DNA from: Ignavibacteriota bacterium
Lineage (GTDB): Bacteria; Bacteroidota; Ignavibacteria; Kapaibacteriales; UBA2268
Assembly (NCBI GenBank): GCA_020437395.1
Contig: JAGQWJ010000021.1
Coordinates: 17,380-50,210 of the forward strand
DNA: 32,831 nucleotides
Direction of reading: 5' to 3'
Of this stretch, positions 1 to 8,030 are shown in pieces. The position numbers and the translations under genes were made by a program. The notes under the pieces were generated by a model, which was given only the letters and a program-made list of their open reading frames with translations, did no database searches and was not told the origin of the DNA. How positions within the stretch are numbered: the stretch's first letter is position 1; the number at the start of each line of letters is the position of its first letter.

Positions 1-12
1 TAAGAACCGTAG

Positions 13-31
13 AGACGTACTGCGTACGTCT
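13..31. repeat. Perfect palindrome AGACGTAC-TGC-GTACGTCT
   Basis: An 8-base perfect inverted repeat with a 3-base loop, preceded by GTAG. It resembles the 'GTAGAGACGc...gCGTCTC' palindromes scattered through intergenic DNA of many FCB-group genomes; that resemblance is from memory. There is no T-run, so it is unlikely to be an intrinsic terminator. Confidence 0.6.
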
Positions 32-44
32 AAAATCCCCCAAC

Positions 45-62
45 CCCCCTTTGACAAGGGGG
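45..62. repeat. Short palindrome CCCCCTT-TGAC-AAGGGGG
   Basis: A 7-bp stem with a TGAC loop. A shorter form with the same TGAC loop (CCTTT-TGAC-AAAGG) lies at 2056-2069 on the other side of the M14 peptidase gene, so this is probably one family of small intergenic repeats. Confidence 0.55.
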
Positions 63-88
63 CTTTAAGGCATGTCGTTACTCTAAAG

Positions 89-166
89 GAGTGAAACGAA
101 CGAAGTGTCTATTGACACTGTTGATTCTTCATTTACTCGATGCTTCGCTCTGGGTCGTTCAGAATG
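89..166. repeat. Degenerate palindromic intergenic repeat
   Basis: The segment runs from GAGTGAAACGAACGAAG to GGTCGTTCAGAATG and contains an inner perfect hairpin, AGTGTC-TATT-GACACT (104-119). Read on the other strand it has the shape of the common 'CATTCTGAACG...AGCGAAG...GATTCTTC...TTCGTTTCACTC' intergenic repeat of FCB genomes. The family assignment is by memory. No coding signal was seen in 1-288. Confidence 0.4.
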
Positions 167-288
167 TTAGTGTTGCAAATAATACAATGCAAATCAGTTT
201 TGAATAAAATTAATAACTCCAACCATGAGTAAACATTTTTCGCTTTTTATCCGTATATTATTTTTTTGAGAAAATACAATTTTTTGAA

Positions 289-2007
289 ATGAAAATTACT
301 TCTTTTATTTTTGCTTTTATTCTTACTTTATCATTGTCCTTAGCTACTGAACTGACTCAACTTTACAAGAAAAATCAGACTCCAACATATACTGAACTAA
401 TATCTCACTACAAACGGTTGGCGGACACTTATGAGTCTGCTCGATTGTTAGAGTATGGTAAGTCAGATAGCGGTGAGCCGATTTATTTGTTCGTCGTTTC
501 TCATAGTGGAATATTCGATGCGGATAGTATAAAATCAGCAGGATTGGCAACAGTTTTGATTAATAATGCTATTCACCCAGGCGAACCTTGCGGCGTTGAT
601 GCCTCTGCAAAATTGGCCGAAGATTTGCTCTCTGAGGGTGTGATACCGAACACAAGAGTTGTTACTTGTATTATTCCAGCTTATAATATAGGTGGTATGC
701 TGAATAGAGGATGTTGCAGCCGAGCTAACCAAGATGGGCCAGAAGAATATGGATTTCGCGGGAATGCTAAGAACTTAGATCTCAATCGAGATTTTATAAA
801 GGCAGACGCTGAGAATACAAAAGCTTTTTATAGAATTTATCACGATTGGAAACCGCAAATATTCGTGGATGCCCACTCGACGAACGGTGCTGATTATCCT
901 GCTGAAATGACTTTAATCAATACTGCAAGGTCACGAGTAGAACCAAGTATGGTAACTTTCTTTAATTCGGTTTTGAGCAATTCGATTTATATTGGAATGA
1001 TGAGAGAAGGATACTCAATAAGCCCGTATTATCACACTTTTGGTGACACTATAACCGATGGATTCAAGGAATATATGGATACCCCACGCTATTCGACTGG
1101 ATACACAACCTTATTCAATACTATGGGCTATGTATCCGAAGCCCACATGCTTAAGCCCTATCCCGTTCGAGTAGAAGCCACTTATACATTATTGAAGAAT
1201 ATAATTAAATTTGCTCAGATAAATTCAAGTGCAGTGATAAGTGTTTTCAACAATGCGAATAAAGAAATTCGTAGAATCAAAGAATATGGAATAAATTATA
1301 AATTAGATACTACAACTAGACTAGAGGTAAAATTTGAGAGTTACCGCAAGAAATATAGAATTAGTGAAGTAACTGGATTACCTATTCACTACTTTGATAA
1401 ATCTATACGAGATACTAATACTATTCCATACTATGCTGATTACAAACCAGAGAAAAAAATACAAGTACCTCGCTATTACGTGTTACCACAAGCTTGGAGA
1501 TCAGTAAAAGAAAGGTTAGACTTAAACCAAATTGAATACAGAACTCTTGCTAAAGATACAACTATGCAAGTGGAACTATACTATATTAGCAAATACGAGA
1601 CTTCAGAGCGGCCTTACGAAGGGCACTATTTCCACTATAACACAGAAGTTGTAAAAGACACTCAAGTAGTTGAACTACAAGCTGGAGATATGATAATACC
1701 GACAGATCAAGACGGTATTCGCTATATTATAGAATCGCTTGAACCTGAGGCAGAGGACTCCTTCTTTTCGTGGGGATTCTTCGACAGTATTTTGCAACAA
1801 AAAGAATGGTTCAGCGATTATGTATTCGAACCCAAAGCAAAGCAAATATTAACTGAAAACCCCAAATTAAAAGCGGATTTCGAACAGAAGAAAAAGAATG
1901 ACAAAGAGTTCGCCTCTAACTCGTGGGCTATGTTATATTATATATATGCAAACTCGAAGTTCTACGAAAAGACTCATAATAGATACCCAATTTTTAGGGT
2001 GATGTGA
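289..2007 (+). CDS. Exported M14-family zinc carboxypeptidase-like protein
   Basis: A secreted or periplasmic zinc metallopeptidase of the M14 (carboxypeptidase A/T) superfamily. Residues 1-19 form a signal peptide (MKITSFIFAF then a Leu/Ser-rich core ending at ALA-like SLAT). The zinc site is visible: HPGE (H96, E99) and DAHSTNG (H196). NLDLNRDF gives the substrate-binding N166-R167, and YVSEAH gives the probable general-base E284. So the catalytic domain covers roughly residues 30-310. The remaining 260 residues form a C-terminal region that I do not recognise. No T9SS sorting tail is seen at the end. The gene stands alone, with repeat-rich DNA on both sides and no clear Shine-Dalgarno before ATG 289. 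The substrate (peptide or cell-wall amide) cannot be told from the sequence. Confidence 0.85.
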   Translation: MKITSFIFAFILTLSLSLATELTQLYKKNQTPTYTELISHYKRLADTYESARLLEYGKSDSGEPIYLFVVSHSGIFDADSIKSAGLATVLINNAIHPGEPCGVDASAKLAEDLLSEGVIPNTRVVTCIIPAYNIGGMLNRGCCSRANQDGPEEYGFRGNAKNLDLNRDFIKADAENTKAFYRIYHDWKPQIFVDAHSTNGADYPAEMTLINTARSRVEPSMVTFFNSVLSNSIYIGMMREGYSISPYYHTFGDTITDGFKEYMDTPRYSTGYTTLFNTMGYVSEAHMLKPYPVRVEATYTLLKNIIKFAQINSSAVISVFNNANKEIRRIKEYGINYKLDTTTRLEVKFESYRKKYRISEVTGLPIHYFDKSIRDTNTIPYYADYKPEKKIQVPRYYVLPQAWRSVKERLDLNQIEYRTLAKDTTMQVELYYISKYETSERPYEGHYFHYNTEVVKDTQVVELQAGDMIIPTDQDGIRYIIESLEPEAEDSFFSWGFFDSILQQKEWFSDYVFEPKAKQILTENPKLKADFEQKKKNDKEFASNSWAMLYYIYANSKFYEKTHNRYPIFRVM

Positions 2008-2055
2008 TTTGGGTTGAGTGACCAGGGGAGAGTATAAGCACCCAAGTTTTCAAGT

Positions 2056-2069
2056 CCTTTTGACAAAGG
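2056..2069. repeat. Short palindrome CCTTT-TGAC-AAAGG in the 2008-2263 intergenic region
   Basis: It has the same TGAC loop as the palindrome at 45-62. The rest of 2008-2263 holds no gene. It contains ATCCAGTTAGCG (2115-2126), nearly matched by ACCCAGTTAGCG at 5285-5296, which is another sign of scattered intergenic repeats. A weak AT hairpin near 2213-2245 could end the minus-strand PKD gene, but its pairing is poor. Confidence 0.4.
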
Positions 2070-2263
2070 GCTCAATCCCATTGTTCGTCATGCAAACAAT
2101 GTCACTTAGTTCAAATCCAGTTAGCGAAGTCTCAAGGTGTGATCCTCAATTGCTACTTCATTTGTGTAAAAAAAATAAGGTATTGTGGTTTATGTAGTTA
2201 TGAGAGAATAAATTAAGTACTTTTTTTCGTACAATTCCTTAATCTTGAGTTTCAAGTAAGCTT

Positions 2264-3883
2264 CTACCACACAACAATCAAATCATCTAATAATCGAATA
2301 TCAAATTTACCAATTTCGTTGAATACTGTCAGAGATACACTATACTTCCCAGGTGATTTATATATATGAACAGGATTTTCTTCTGTTGAAGACTTGCCAT
2401 CTCCGAAATTCCATATATACTTAACCGCATCACCAAATGAGCGATTCTTGAAAGTTACTGTCAATGGTGCTTTTCCGCCGAGTATATCAGCTGAGTAAAA
2501 GGCAGATAGTTTATCTTTTGCATTAACTTGAGTGACTATTGTATCTTTAGTCCCAAATTCATTTTCAACCACTAAAGACACAGAATAAGTCCCACTTTTA
2601 TTATACTTATGTTCTAAATTGCGTTCACTAGATTTATTACCATCTCCCAAATCCCAAGACCATTTGACTATCGGACCTTTTGAATTATCTGTGAGTTTAA
2701 ATGTATTTTTTTCTATTAACTCACTTGTGAAATTTGCTTTAGCATAGTCCAATCCTAAATCTAAATCGAATCTATAAAGGTAACCACCTGAACCATGTGA
2801 AAGGTATTTCCCATCATCTAATCTGGTGAGTATTCTTCCCAAATATGGTTTATCGTTGAGTGTGTCTCGGATTATATTGTGTGATGGAAGATGTATAACA
2901 CTATTATAGGACTTTTTATCAGTAATTCCAACATAATTAAAGATTACCGATCTAGATGGCTCGTCATAATAATAGCCACCAAAGAATTTTTTATCTGCTA
3001 CATAGTATGATTTTAATGTCTTCGATTTTTGAAAATTATAGATGCGGAGAGTGTCATAGGTCAGTGCAATTGCCAAAGAATCATTTATTATGAAGCTAGA
3101 ATTTTGTGACAACTGCATACTTTTAACTCCAAATTGGTATAAACCGTGTAGTGGTTTACTCGTATCACCTAGGTTACAAACATTGTAAGTATCAGGATCA
3201 TCAATTGTATTATTACCAATTTGTCTAAGATTAGTATTAAAACTTATCATATAATTGAGTGATGAGCTAATAGTAGCATTAGGTAGGAATAAACTTGAAA
3301 TCGTTGTTGTGTAATTTTCTTTAGTATTTTGAAAATATGTACTATGTCTTTTATATTTGTAACTACCATCGATAATAAAATAATCTGCATAAAGTAAAAC
3401 TACATCATTTTTATAAGCAAAGAATTTTATTTCACTTTCCCCTCCATTATGAACCGCTGATCCGTTTTTCCAATCATAATCAATATAAGTAAGAGAATCT
3501 ATTTTACCGTCTTTCTTAGAAGTAACCCAATACTCTGCTATACCTCCAGCGTCGAACTCATAACCATATATCTTATGTATATCATCATAGGGTACATCCC
3601 AAGCTGCAGGTTTGTATCTATTTATATTGGGCATATCTACTATTTTATAGCCCGAGCCATCTTTGCTTAGATAGTAACCCTTATTTTTAAACTTTATAAA
3701 AAATGATGTATCTATTTTTTTGAAATATTCAATTCCAACAACTTTGAAATCACTAGATTCATATCCATCTTGTTTAGTCCATATAGTATTTGTGTCGATT
3801 GTAACTAATCTATCTAATACAGCAGGTTGCTGAGATTGCACTAAGTAACATGATAAAAATGCAAGTATTAATATTATTTTCAT
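2264..3883 (-). CDS. Secreted protein with two C-terminal PKD domains
   Basis: An extracellular or cell-surface protein of unknown specific function. It starts with a signal peptide (MKIILILAFLSCYLVQSQ). Residues ~20-380 are rich in short beta strands and aromatic residues and look propeller-like, but I do not recognise the family. Two PKD domains follow at about 383-455 and 456-539. Each carries the typical W-[DN]-[LF]-GDG core (WDLGDGNKSS, WNFGDGKSST), then H-x-Y and G-[TK]-YSVSL. PKD domains usually mediate protein-protein or carbohydrate contacts. No T9SS sorting tail is seen: the protein ends in DDLIVVW. The gene starts 1 base after the stop of the upstream Asp-box gene on the same strand, so the two are almost certainly co-translated. 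Confidence 0.8.
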   Translation of the reverse strand: MKIILILAFLSCYLVQSQQPAVLDRLVTIDTNTIWTKQDGYESSDFKVVGIEYFKKIDTSFFIKFKNKGYYLSKDGSGYKIVDMPNINRYKPAAWDVPYDDIHKIYGYEFDAGGIAEYWVTSKKDGKIDSLTYIDYDWKNGSAVHNGGESEIKFFAYKNDVVLLYADYFIIDGSYKYKRHSTYFQNTKENYTTTISSLFLPNATISSSLNYMISFNTNLRQIGNNTIDDPDTYNVCNLGDTSKPLHGLYQFGVKSMQLSQNSSFIINDSLAIALTYDTLRIYNFQKSKTLKSYYVADKKFFGGYYYDEPSRSVIFNYVGITDKKSYNSVIHLPSHNIIRDTLNDKPYLGRILTRLDDGKYLSHGSGGYLYRFDLDLGLDYAKANFTSELIEKNTFKLTDNSKGPIVKWSWDLGDGNKSSERNLEHKYNKSGTYSVSLVVENEFGTKDTIVTQVNAKDKLSAFYSADILGGKAPLTVTFKNRSFGDAVKYIWNFGDGKSSTEENPVHIYKSPGKYSVSLTVFNEIGKFDIRLLDDLIVVW

Positions 3884-3884
3884 T

Positions 3885-5129
3885 CTAATACCCTACCATT
3901 ATTTTCTTAGTATAAAGTGTACCTCTATATTCAAAAACAAAAATATAGATACCGTTATTTAAGTTAATTTGATTTAACTTACTTGGTAAAACTATTTTCT
4001 CACCTAGATAATTATAAACTGAAAAGTCCTCTATTTCTGGACTTAACTTAACCATATTTCCATTTTGGAAGATTTGTTCAATTCTATCTTCATATTCTAT
4101 GTCCGTTTTTGTTTCTTTTAGCTTTACCTTATAAATTTTAGAATTATTAGAAGCTATGTAGAATAAACTATCCTTTGACATAGTTACATCATTTGTAATG
4201 CCTATATTTAGTTCAATTGAATTCGCTTTAACCCCCCACAATGTTTCGCTATATGGTTCGAGAGTATCTTCGGGAAAACTGTAGATTGTACCAGACTTTA
4301 TAAATATATGCAAATCCCTATCTATCTTAAATGGTTTTACAAGACGGTATGCACCTATTTGGAAACCGATCATCCTCGAGAAATTTGAATCCCAAGACTT
4401 ACTAAATGTGAGGAAATTATTATTACCATTAACTGCTGAACTGTATAATCTATTGTTAATATTAAATAGTTTGAGTGAGTCAGAAGTTCCATCAATACCA
4501 CTTTCGATTCCATAACTACCTATTTTTCGATTCTCTAAATAAAATGCGTAGAAATCATATTCTTTATAGGAGCCACCTCCGTGAGATTGATGAGTCCCTA
4601 AATAAGCACTTCTACCTCCGAAAAAGTATTTGCCTTCGGCATAAACTACTGAAAGTAAACCGTATTTATCAGAAAAAGTATCATAAGCAATCCAATCGGT
4701 ATTGAATTTTTCTTTATGAAATACAAATCGATTAGCTGTAATAACAAGGCAATCGCTATAGTCTTTTGCGGCTATTCGGGTTAGGTTTTTATCAGTGTCT
4801 ATACTCAGGTCAATCCAGTTATTCCCGTAATCCATAGACCTATAGACCATCCCACTATCACCAACTACAAACATAGTGTGAGCGTTGAGTGAATAGAAAT
4901 GATTTATTTTGTGAGGTGCATCGAAAACTATTGACCACGTCTTACCGTCATCTTCGGACCTAAAAACTTTGTTTTCTGCCCTACATAGTATAGTCTCATT
5001 ATACACTGAAATGTCGTGTAACTCAAGACTATCATAAGGCAGCGTTATTTTTTCCAAATCAAAATCTAATGAATATACACTAGAAAATGACAAAAAGAAA
5101 AAAAGTATTTTGATTTGTGTTGATTTCAT
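3885..5129 (-). CDS. Secreted Asp-box (BNR/YCF48-like) protein with a T9SS type A tail
   Basis: A surface or secreted protein that is probably a beta-propeller. I place the start at MKSTQIKILFFFL (ATG at 5129) because it begins a clean signal peptide. An in-frame ATG 12 codons upstream would add a cysteine-rich, non-signal stretch. Early repeats match Asp-box (BNR) motifs, S-x-DxGxxW: SEDDGKTW and SMDYGNNW. The last ~65 residues form a type A T9SS sorting domain: FSVYNYLGEKI, then LNNGIYIFVF and TKKIMV. Export by the type IX system is therefore likely, and its translocon gene sprA is in this window. It is the first gene of a two-gene unit with the PKD protein, separated by one base. The partner bound by the propeller is unknown. 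Confidence 0.8.
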   Translation of the reverse strand: MKSTQIKILFFFLSFSSVYSLDFDLEKITLPYDSLELHDISVYNETILCRAENKVFRSEDDGKTWSIVFDAPHKINHFYSLNAHTMFVVGDSGMVYRSMDYGNNWIDLSIDTDKNLTRIAAKDYSDCLVITANRFVFHKEKFNTDWIAYDTFSDKYGLLSVVYAEGKYFFGGRSAYLGTHQSHGGGSYKEYDFYAFYLENRKIGSYGIESGIDGTSDSLKLFNINNRLYSSAVNGNNNFLTFSKSWDSNFSRMIGFQIGAYRLVKPFKIDRDLHIFIKSGTIYSFPEDTLEPYSETLWGVKANSIELNIGITNDVTMSKDSLFYIASNNSKIYKVKLKETKTDIEYEDRIEQIFQNGNMVKLSPEIEDFSVYNYLGEKIVLPSKLNQINLNNGIYIFVFEYRGTLYTKKIMVGY

Positions 5130-5244
5130 ATCTATATAGACACATAAACAACAAAAACGTCTCAAGAACTATGAATTTTTTTTGTTCTTTCTAATTTGCT
5201 GCCGAATATGTGATTTAAAAATTAAAATTTTTTTTAATGTCTTG

Positions 5245-5365
5245 TCTCATTCTAAATGATTTGGCGTATCGTCAATCAGCACGAACCCAGTTAGCGTGAC
5301 TTGCCCCAATTAAAGTTGACAGACTATGAATTGCAATTTTTACGATTATTATTTCTCATTCTAAA
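5245..5365. repeat. Direct repeat TCTCATTCTAAA (5245-5256 and 5354-5365)
   Basis: The same 12 bases occur twice, 109 bases apart, in the 5166-5398 gap between the divergent Asp-box gene and the DUF2461 gene. A partial match, TTTCATTCTAAAGATT, starts at 28381. It may be a remnant of the intergenic repeat family or a promoter-proximal element. The gap otherwise shows only AT-rich DNA and the CCCAGTTAGCG motif. Confidence 0.35.
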
Positions 5366-5398
5366 GAATTTCAGTAAGTTAAAATAAAAAAGAGAACG

Positions 5399-6061
5399 AT
5401 GATTACAAAAGAATACTTCAAATTTTTCGCTGAACTAGAACAAAACAACAACAAAGAGTGGTTCGATGCTAACCGTAAGAGATACGACAAGCATGTAAAA
5501 ACGGCATTCAAAAAATTAGTAGAACAGATTATAACAGAAGTTGCTTTTGTAGATGATTCTATTGCTTCGCTGGAAGCAAAAGATGCTATATTCAGAATCA
5601 ATCGTGACATTCGTTTTAGTAACGATAAGACCCCATATAAAACACAAATGAGTGCTATAATCTCACCAATTGGTAAAAAAGATAAGACAAACCCAGGGCT
5701 ATATTTCGAGATTGATAAATCTGGGATAAATGTTTACGGTGGTACTTATATGCCAGACAAAGACCAATTGCTGAATATTCGAAATTGTATAGCTGAGGAT
5801 ATGGACGGGTTCCACAAAGCATTAGCTAATCCCGAATTTGTAGCTCATTATGGTGGTTTTGCTGAGTCTGAAAAACATAAGCGTTTACCCAAAGAGCTAC
5901 AACCAGCTGCAGAGGAAGAACCACTCATTTACAATAAGGCGTTCTACTTCATGAGCAGAGAAGAAGTTGACTATGATGACCCGCGAATAGTTGATATAAT
6001 AATGATCAAATTCCTAGCAGCAAAACCAGTTTCCGATTGGCTGAAAAAAGCAATAGGTTAA
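5399..6061 (+). CDS. DUF2461 family protein
   Basis: A cytoplasmic protein of the DUF2461 (TIGR02453) family, recognised by the N-terminal FxFFxELEQNNNKEWFDANR-type motif (residues ~8-27), the RINRDIRFSNDKTPYKT block (~66-83) and the PGLYFEI block. Length (220 residues) is normal for the family. Its biochemical function is unknown. It has no signal peptide or membrane segment. It stands alone between the divergent minus-strand pair and fbp, 163 bases before fbp, so it is probably its own transcript. Only a weak AGAGAA purine stretch precedes the ATG. Confidence 0.85.
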   Translation: MITKEYFKFFAELEQNNNKEWFDANRKRYDKHVKTAFKKLVEQIITEVAFVDDSIASLEAKDAIFRINRDIRFSNDKTPYKTQMSAIISPIGKKDKTNPGLYFEIDKSGINVYGGTYMPDKDQLLNIRNCIAEDMDGFHKALANPEFVAHYGGFAESEKHKRLPKELQPAAEEEPLIYNKAFYFMSREEVDYDDPRIVDIIMIKFLAAKPVSDWLKKAIG

Positions 6062-6111
6062 GCACTGAAGAATATTACAAAAATAGACTACTAAAGTTTA
6101 GATTTCTATTC

Positions 6112-6144
6112 ATCGAGGTTGGTTGTACGTCCTACCAAATCGAT
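6112..6144. promoter_or_regulatory. Imperfect hairpin in the DUF2461-fbp gap
   Basis: ATCGA-GGTTGG, an 8-base loop containing GTAC, then CCTACC-AAA-TCGAT. The arms pair with one mismatch (T-T) and an AAA bulge. There is no T-run after it on either strand, so it is not a convincing terminator. It lies about 80 bases before the fbp start and could be a leader structure, an operator or a small repeat. Confidence 0.3.
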
Positions 6145-6224
6145 AATCTCTAAATTGATGTTGTTTTAGTGTTTAATTAAGGTTAAATTTCGAGTTTATT
6201 TATATATATTTTGCAAGAATAATT

Positions 6225-7238
6225 ATGATAAAAGTCTCTAGATTCATAACCTTAGATAACTTTATAACTAAGCAAGAAAACTTTCACCCTGGAGCTTCTG
6301 GTGAATTTACTTCTTTTATGCACGATTTGACCTTTGCCGTTCGGTTGATAGCTCGAGAAGTTCGAAGAGCAGGAATCAATGACATAATCGGACTAACAGA
6401 TGAAGTAAATGTACATGGTGAACAAGTTAAAAAACTGGATATTATTGCCAATGAGATAATTATTAAATCGATGAATCATACGGGCAAATTAGCAGTGATG
6501 GCTTCGGAGGAAAACGAAGAATTAATCCAAATACCAAGTAAATATCCCAAGGGTAAATATGTGTTGGTGTTTGATCCACTCGATGGTTCTTCTAATATTG
6601 ATGTCAATGTTACTATAGGTACAATCTTTGGACTTTACAAAAGAGTTACAAAAAGTGATGAGGAATGTAACGTTGATGATGTGTTGCAAAAAGGATACAA
6701 ACAAATAGCTTCTGGCTATGCACTCTACGGGAGTAGTACAGTTTTTGTCTATACAACTGGCAATGGAGTGAACGCATTCACTTATGACCCAACTGTTGGC
6801 GAGTTTATCTTATCTTATGAAGGTATTACAATCCCAGAAAGGGGTAAATATTACTCGACAAACGAAGGCAATAGTTATAAATGGTCAGAACAGTTCAAAA
6901 AATATATTAATTACTTAAAAGAAAAATCTGAAGATGGCTTCAGACCTTATTCTGCTAGATATATTGGCTCAGGTGTTGCGGATATACATCGCACATTGCT
7001 CTATGGAGGCATATTTGCATATCCTTCGGACAAGAGCAATCCGAACGGGAAACTAAGATTAGTTTACGAATGTAATCCTTTAGCTATGTTGATAGAGCAA
7101 GCAGGTGGTATGGCTACGAATGGAAAAGAGAGAATATTGGATATACAACCAAAAAATATACACGAACGTAGCCCACTTTATTTGGGCAGTAAATATGACG
7201 TAGAGGAATGCATGGCGTTTCTCAATGATAACAAATAG
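6225..7238 (+). CDS. fbp: Fructose-1,6-bisphosphatase class I
   Basis: Hydrolyses fructose 1,6-bisphosphate to fructose 6-phosphate, the committed step of gluconeogenesis, in the cytoplasm. The N-terminus (SRFITLDNFITKQ, HPGASGEF) is typical of bacterial class I enzymes. The metal-binding signature DPLDGSSN is at residues 117-124, preceded by the SEENEE acidic loop (~94-99). The substrate-binding YSARYIGSGVADIHR block and NPLAMLIEQAGG follow in normal order. Length (337 residues) is normal. It is the first gene of a close run: tatC begins 3 bases after its stop, then the polyprenyl synthase and murA. Confidence 0.95.
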   Translation: MIKVSRFITLDNFITKQENFHPGASGEFTSFMHDLTFAVRLIAREVRRAGINDIIGLTDEVNVHGEQVKKLDIIANEIIIKSMNHTGKLAVMASEENEELIQIPSKYPKGKYVLVFDPLDGSSNIDVNVTIGTIFGLYKRVTKSDEECNVDDVLQKGYKQIASGYALYGSSTVFVYTTGNGVNAFTYDPTVGEFILSYEGITIPERGKYYSTNEGNSYKWSEQFKKYINYLKEKSEDGFRPYSARYIGSGVADIHRTLLYGGIFAYPSDKSNPNGKLRLVYECNPLAMLIEQAGGMATNGKERILDIQPKNIHERSPLYLGSKYDVEECMAFLNDNK

Positions 7239-7241
7239 GCA

Positions 7242-8030
7242 ATGTTTAAAAAGAAAAAATTAGCACAAAATAGCGGAAAAGAAGAGCATTCCGAACAAGC
7301 GGAAATGGGATTCATGGACCACCTAAGCGAGCTTCGGAAACGACTCGTTTATATAGTACTTAGTATTTTATTTGGTGCTGCCGTATCTGGTTATTTCATA
7401 GAGCCAATAATGAACGGAATATTGCTAAAACCTGCTTTGGATGCTGGTTTGGATTTGCAAAACCTCAGAGTATTTGGTATGCCAATGCTCTATTTTAAGG
7501 TTGTTCTTATTGCTGGAGTTATAATTGCAATTCCATTTATTTTGTTCCAATTATGGAAGTTCGTAGAGCCAGCGTTGTATAAAGCAGAGCGTGGTTGGGC
7601 AAAGCGTATTACTTTCTTTACGACTTTTTGTTTTGTTTGTGGTATATGTTTCGCTTATTATGTTATGATACCTTCGATGTTGAAATTTTCAGCAGATTTT
7701 GGCAGTGTAAATGTTAAAAACCTGATTGATATAAATGAATATTGGGGTTTCATTTTGCTGATGATATTGGCTGCTGGAATATTTTTTGAGTTGCCTATGG
7801 TATCTTTCGTATTGTCTAGGTTCGGTTTGCTGACTCCCAGATTTTTAAGGAAATATAGAAGACATGCAATCGTTGTTATATTAATAATTGCAGCTATTTT
7901 GACACCAAGTCCAGATCCATTTAATCAATTAATAGTTGCTGTACCAATTTATGTGTTATATGAGATAAGCATTATTGTTTCTGCTGTCTCGATTAGGAAA
8001 TACTATCAGAAAGAAGAGACGGTAGAATAA
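7242..8030 (+). CDS. tatC: Sec-independent protein translocase subunit TatC
   Basis: The multi-spanning receptor subunit of the twin-arginine translocase in the inner membrane, which binds the RR signal of folded cargo. Family marks: FMDHLSELRKRL (residues ~24-35) before the first membrane span, FVEPALYKAER after the second, FELPMVSFVLSRFGLLTP, and the late LTPSPDPFNQ motif. Six hydrophobic segments can be counted. Length (262) is normal. No tatA or tatB gene is in the window. It starts 3 bases after fbp, and its stop TAA directly abuts the ATG of the next gene, so translation is probably coupled. Confidence 0.95.
   Translation: MFKKKKLAQNSGKEEHSEQAEMGFMDHLSELRKRLVYIVLSILFGAAVSGYFIEPIMNGILLKPALDAGLDLQNLRVFGMPMLYFKVVLIAGVIIAIPFILFQLWKFVEPALYKAERGWAKRITFFTTFCFVCGICFAYYVMIPSMLKFSADFGSVNVKNLIDINEYWGFILLMILAAGIFFELPMVSFVLSRFGLLTPRFLRKYRRHAIVVILIIAAILTPSPDPFNQLIVAVPIYVLYEISIIVSAVSIRKYYQKEETVE

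Noticed and set aside
1..288. CRISPR array or tRNA in the repeat-rich left end
   Set aside because: The palindromes are different from each other and not regularly spaced, and no cloverleaf or T-arm sequence was found.
5130..5165. Upstream start of the Asp-box protein (MRRFCCLCVYID...)
   Set aside because: It would bury the signal peptide behind a cysteine-rich dodecapeptide; the start at 5129 gives a normal signal sequence.
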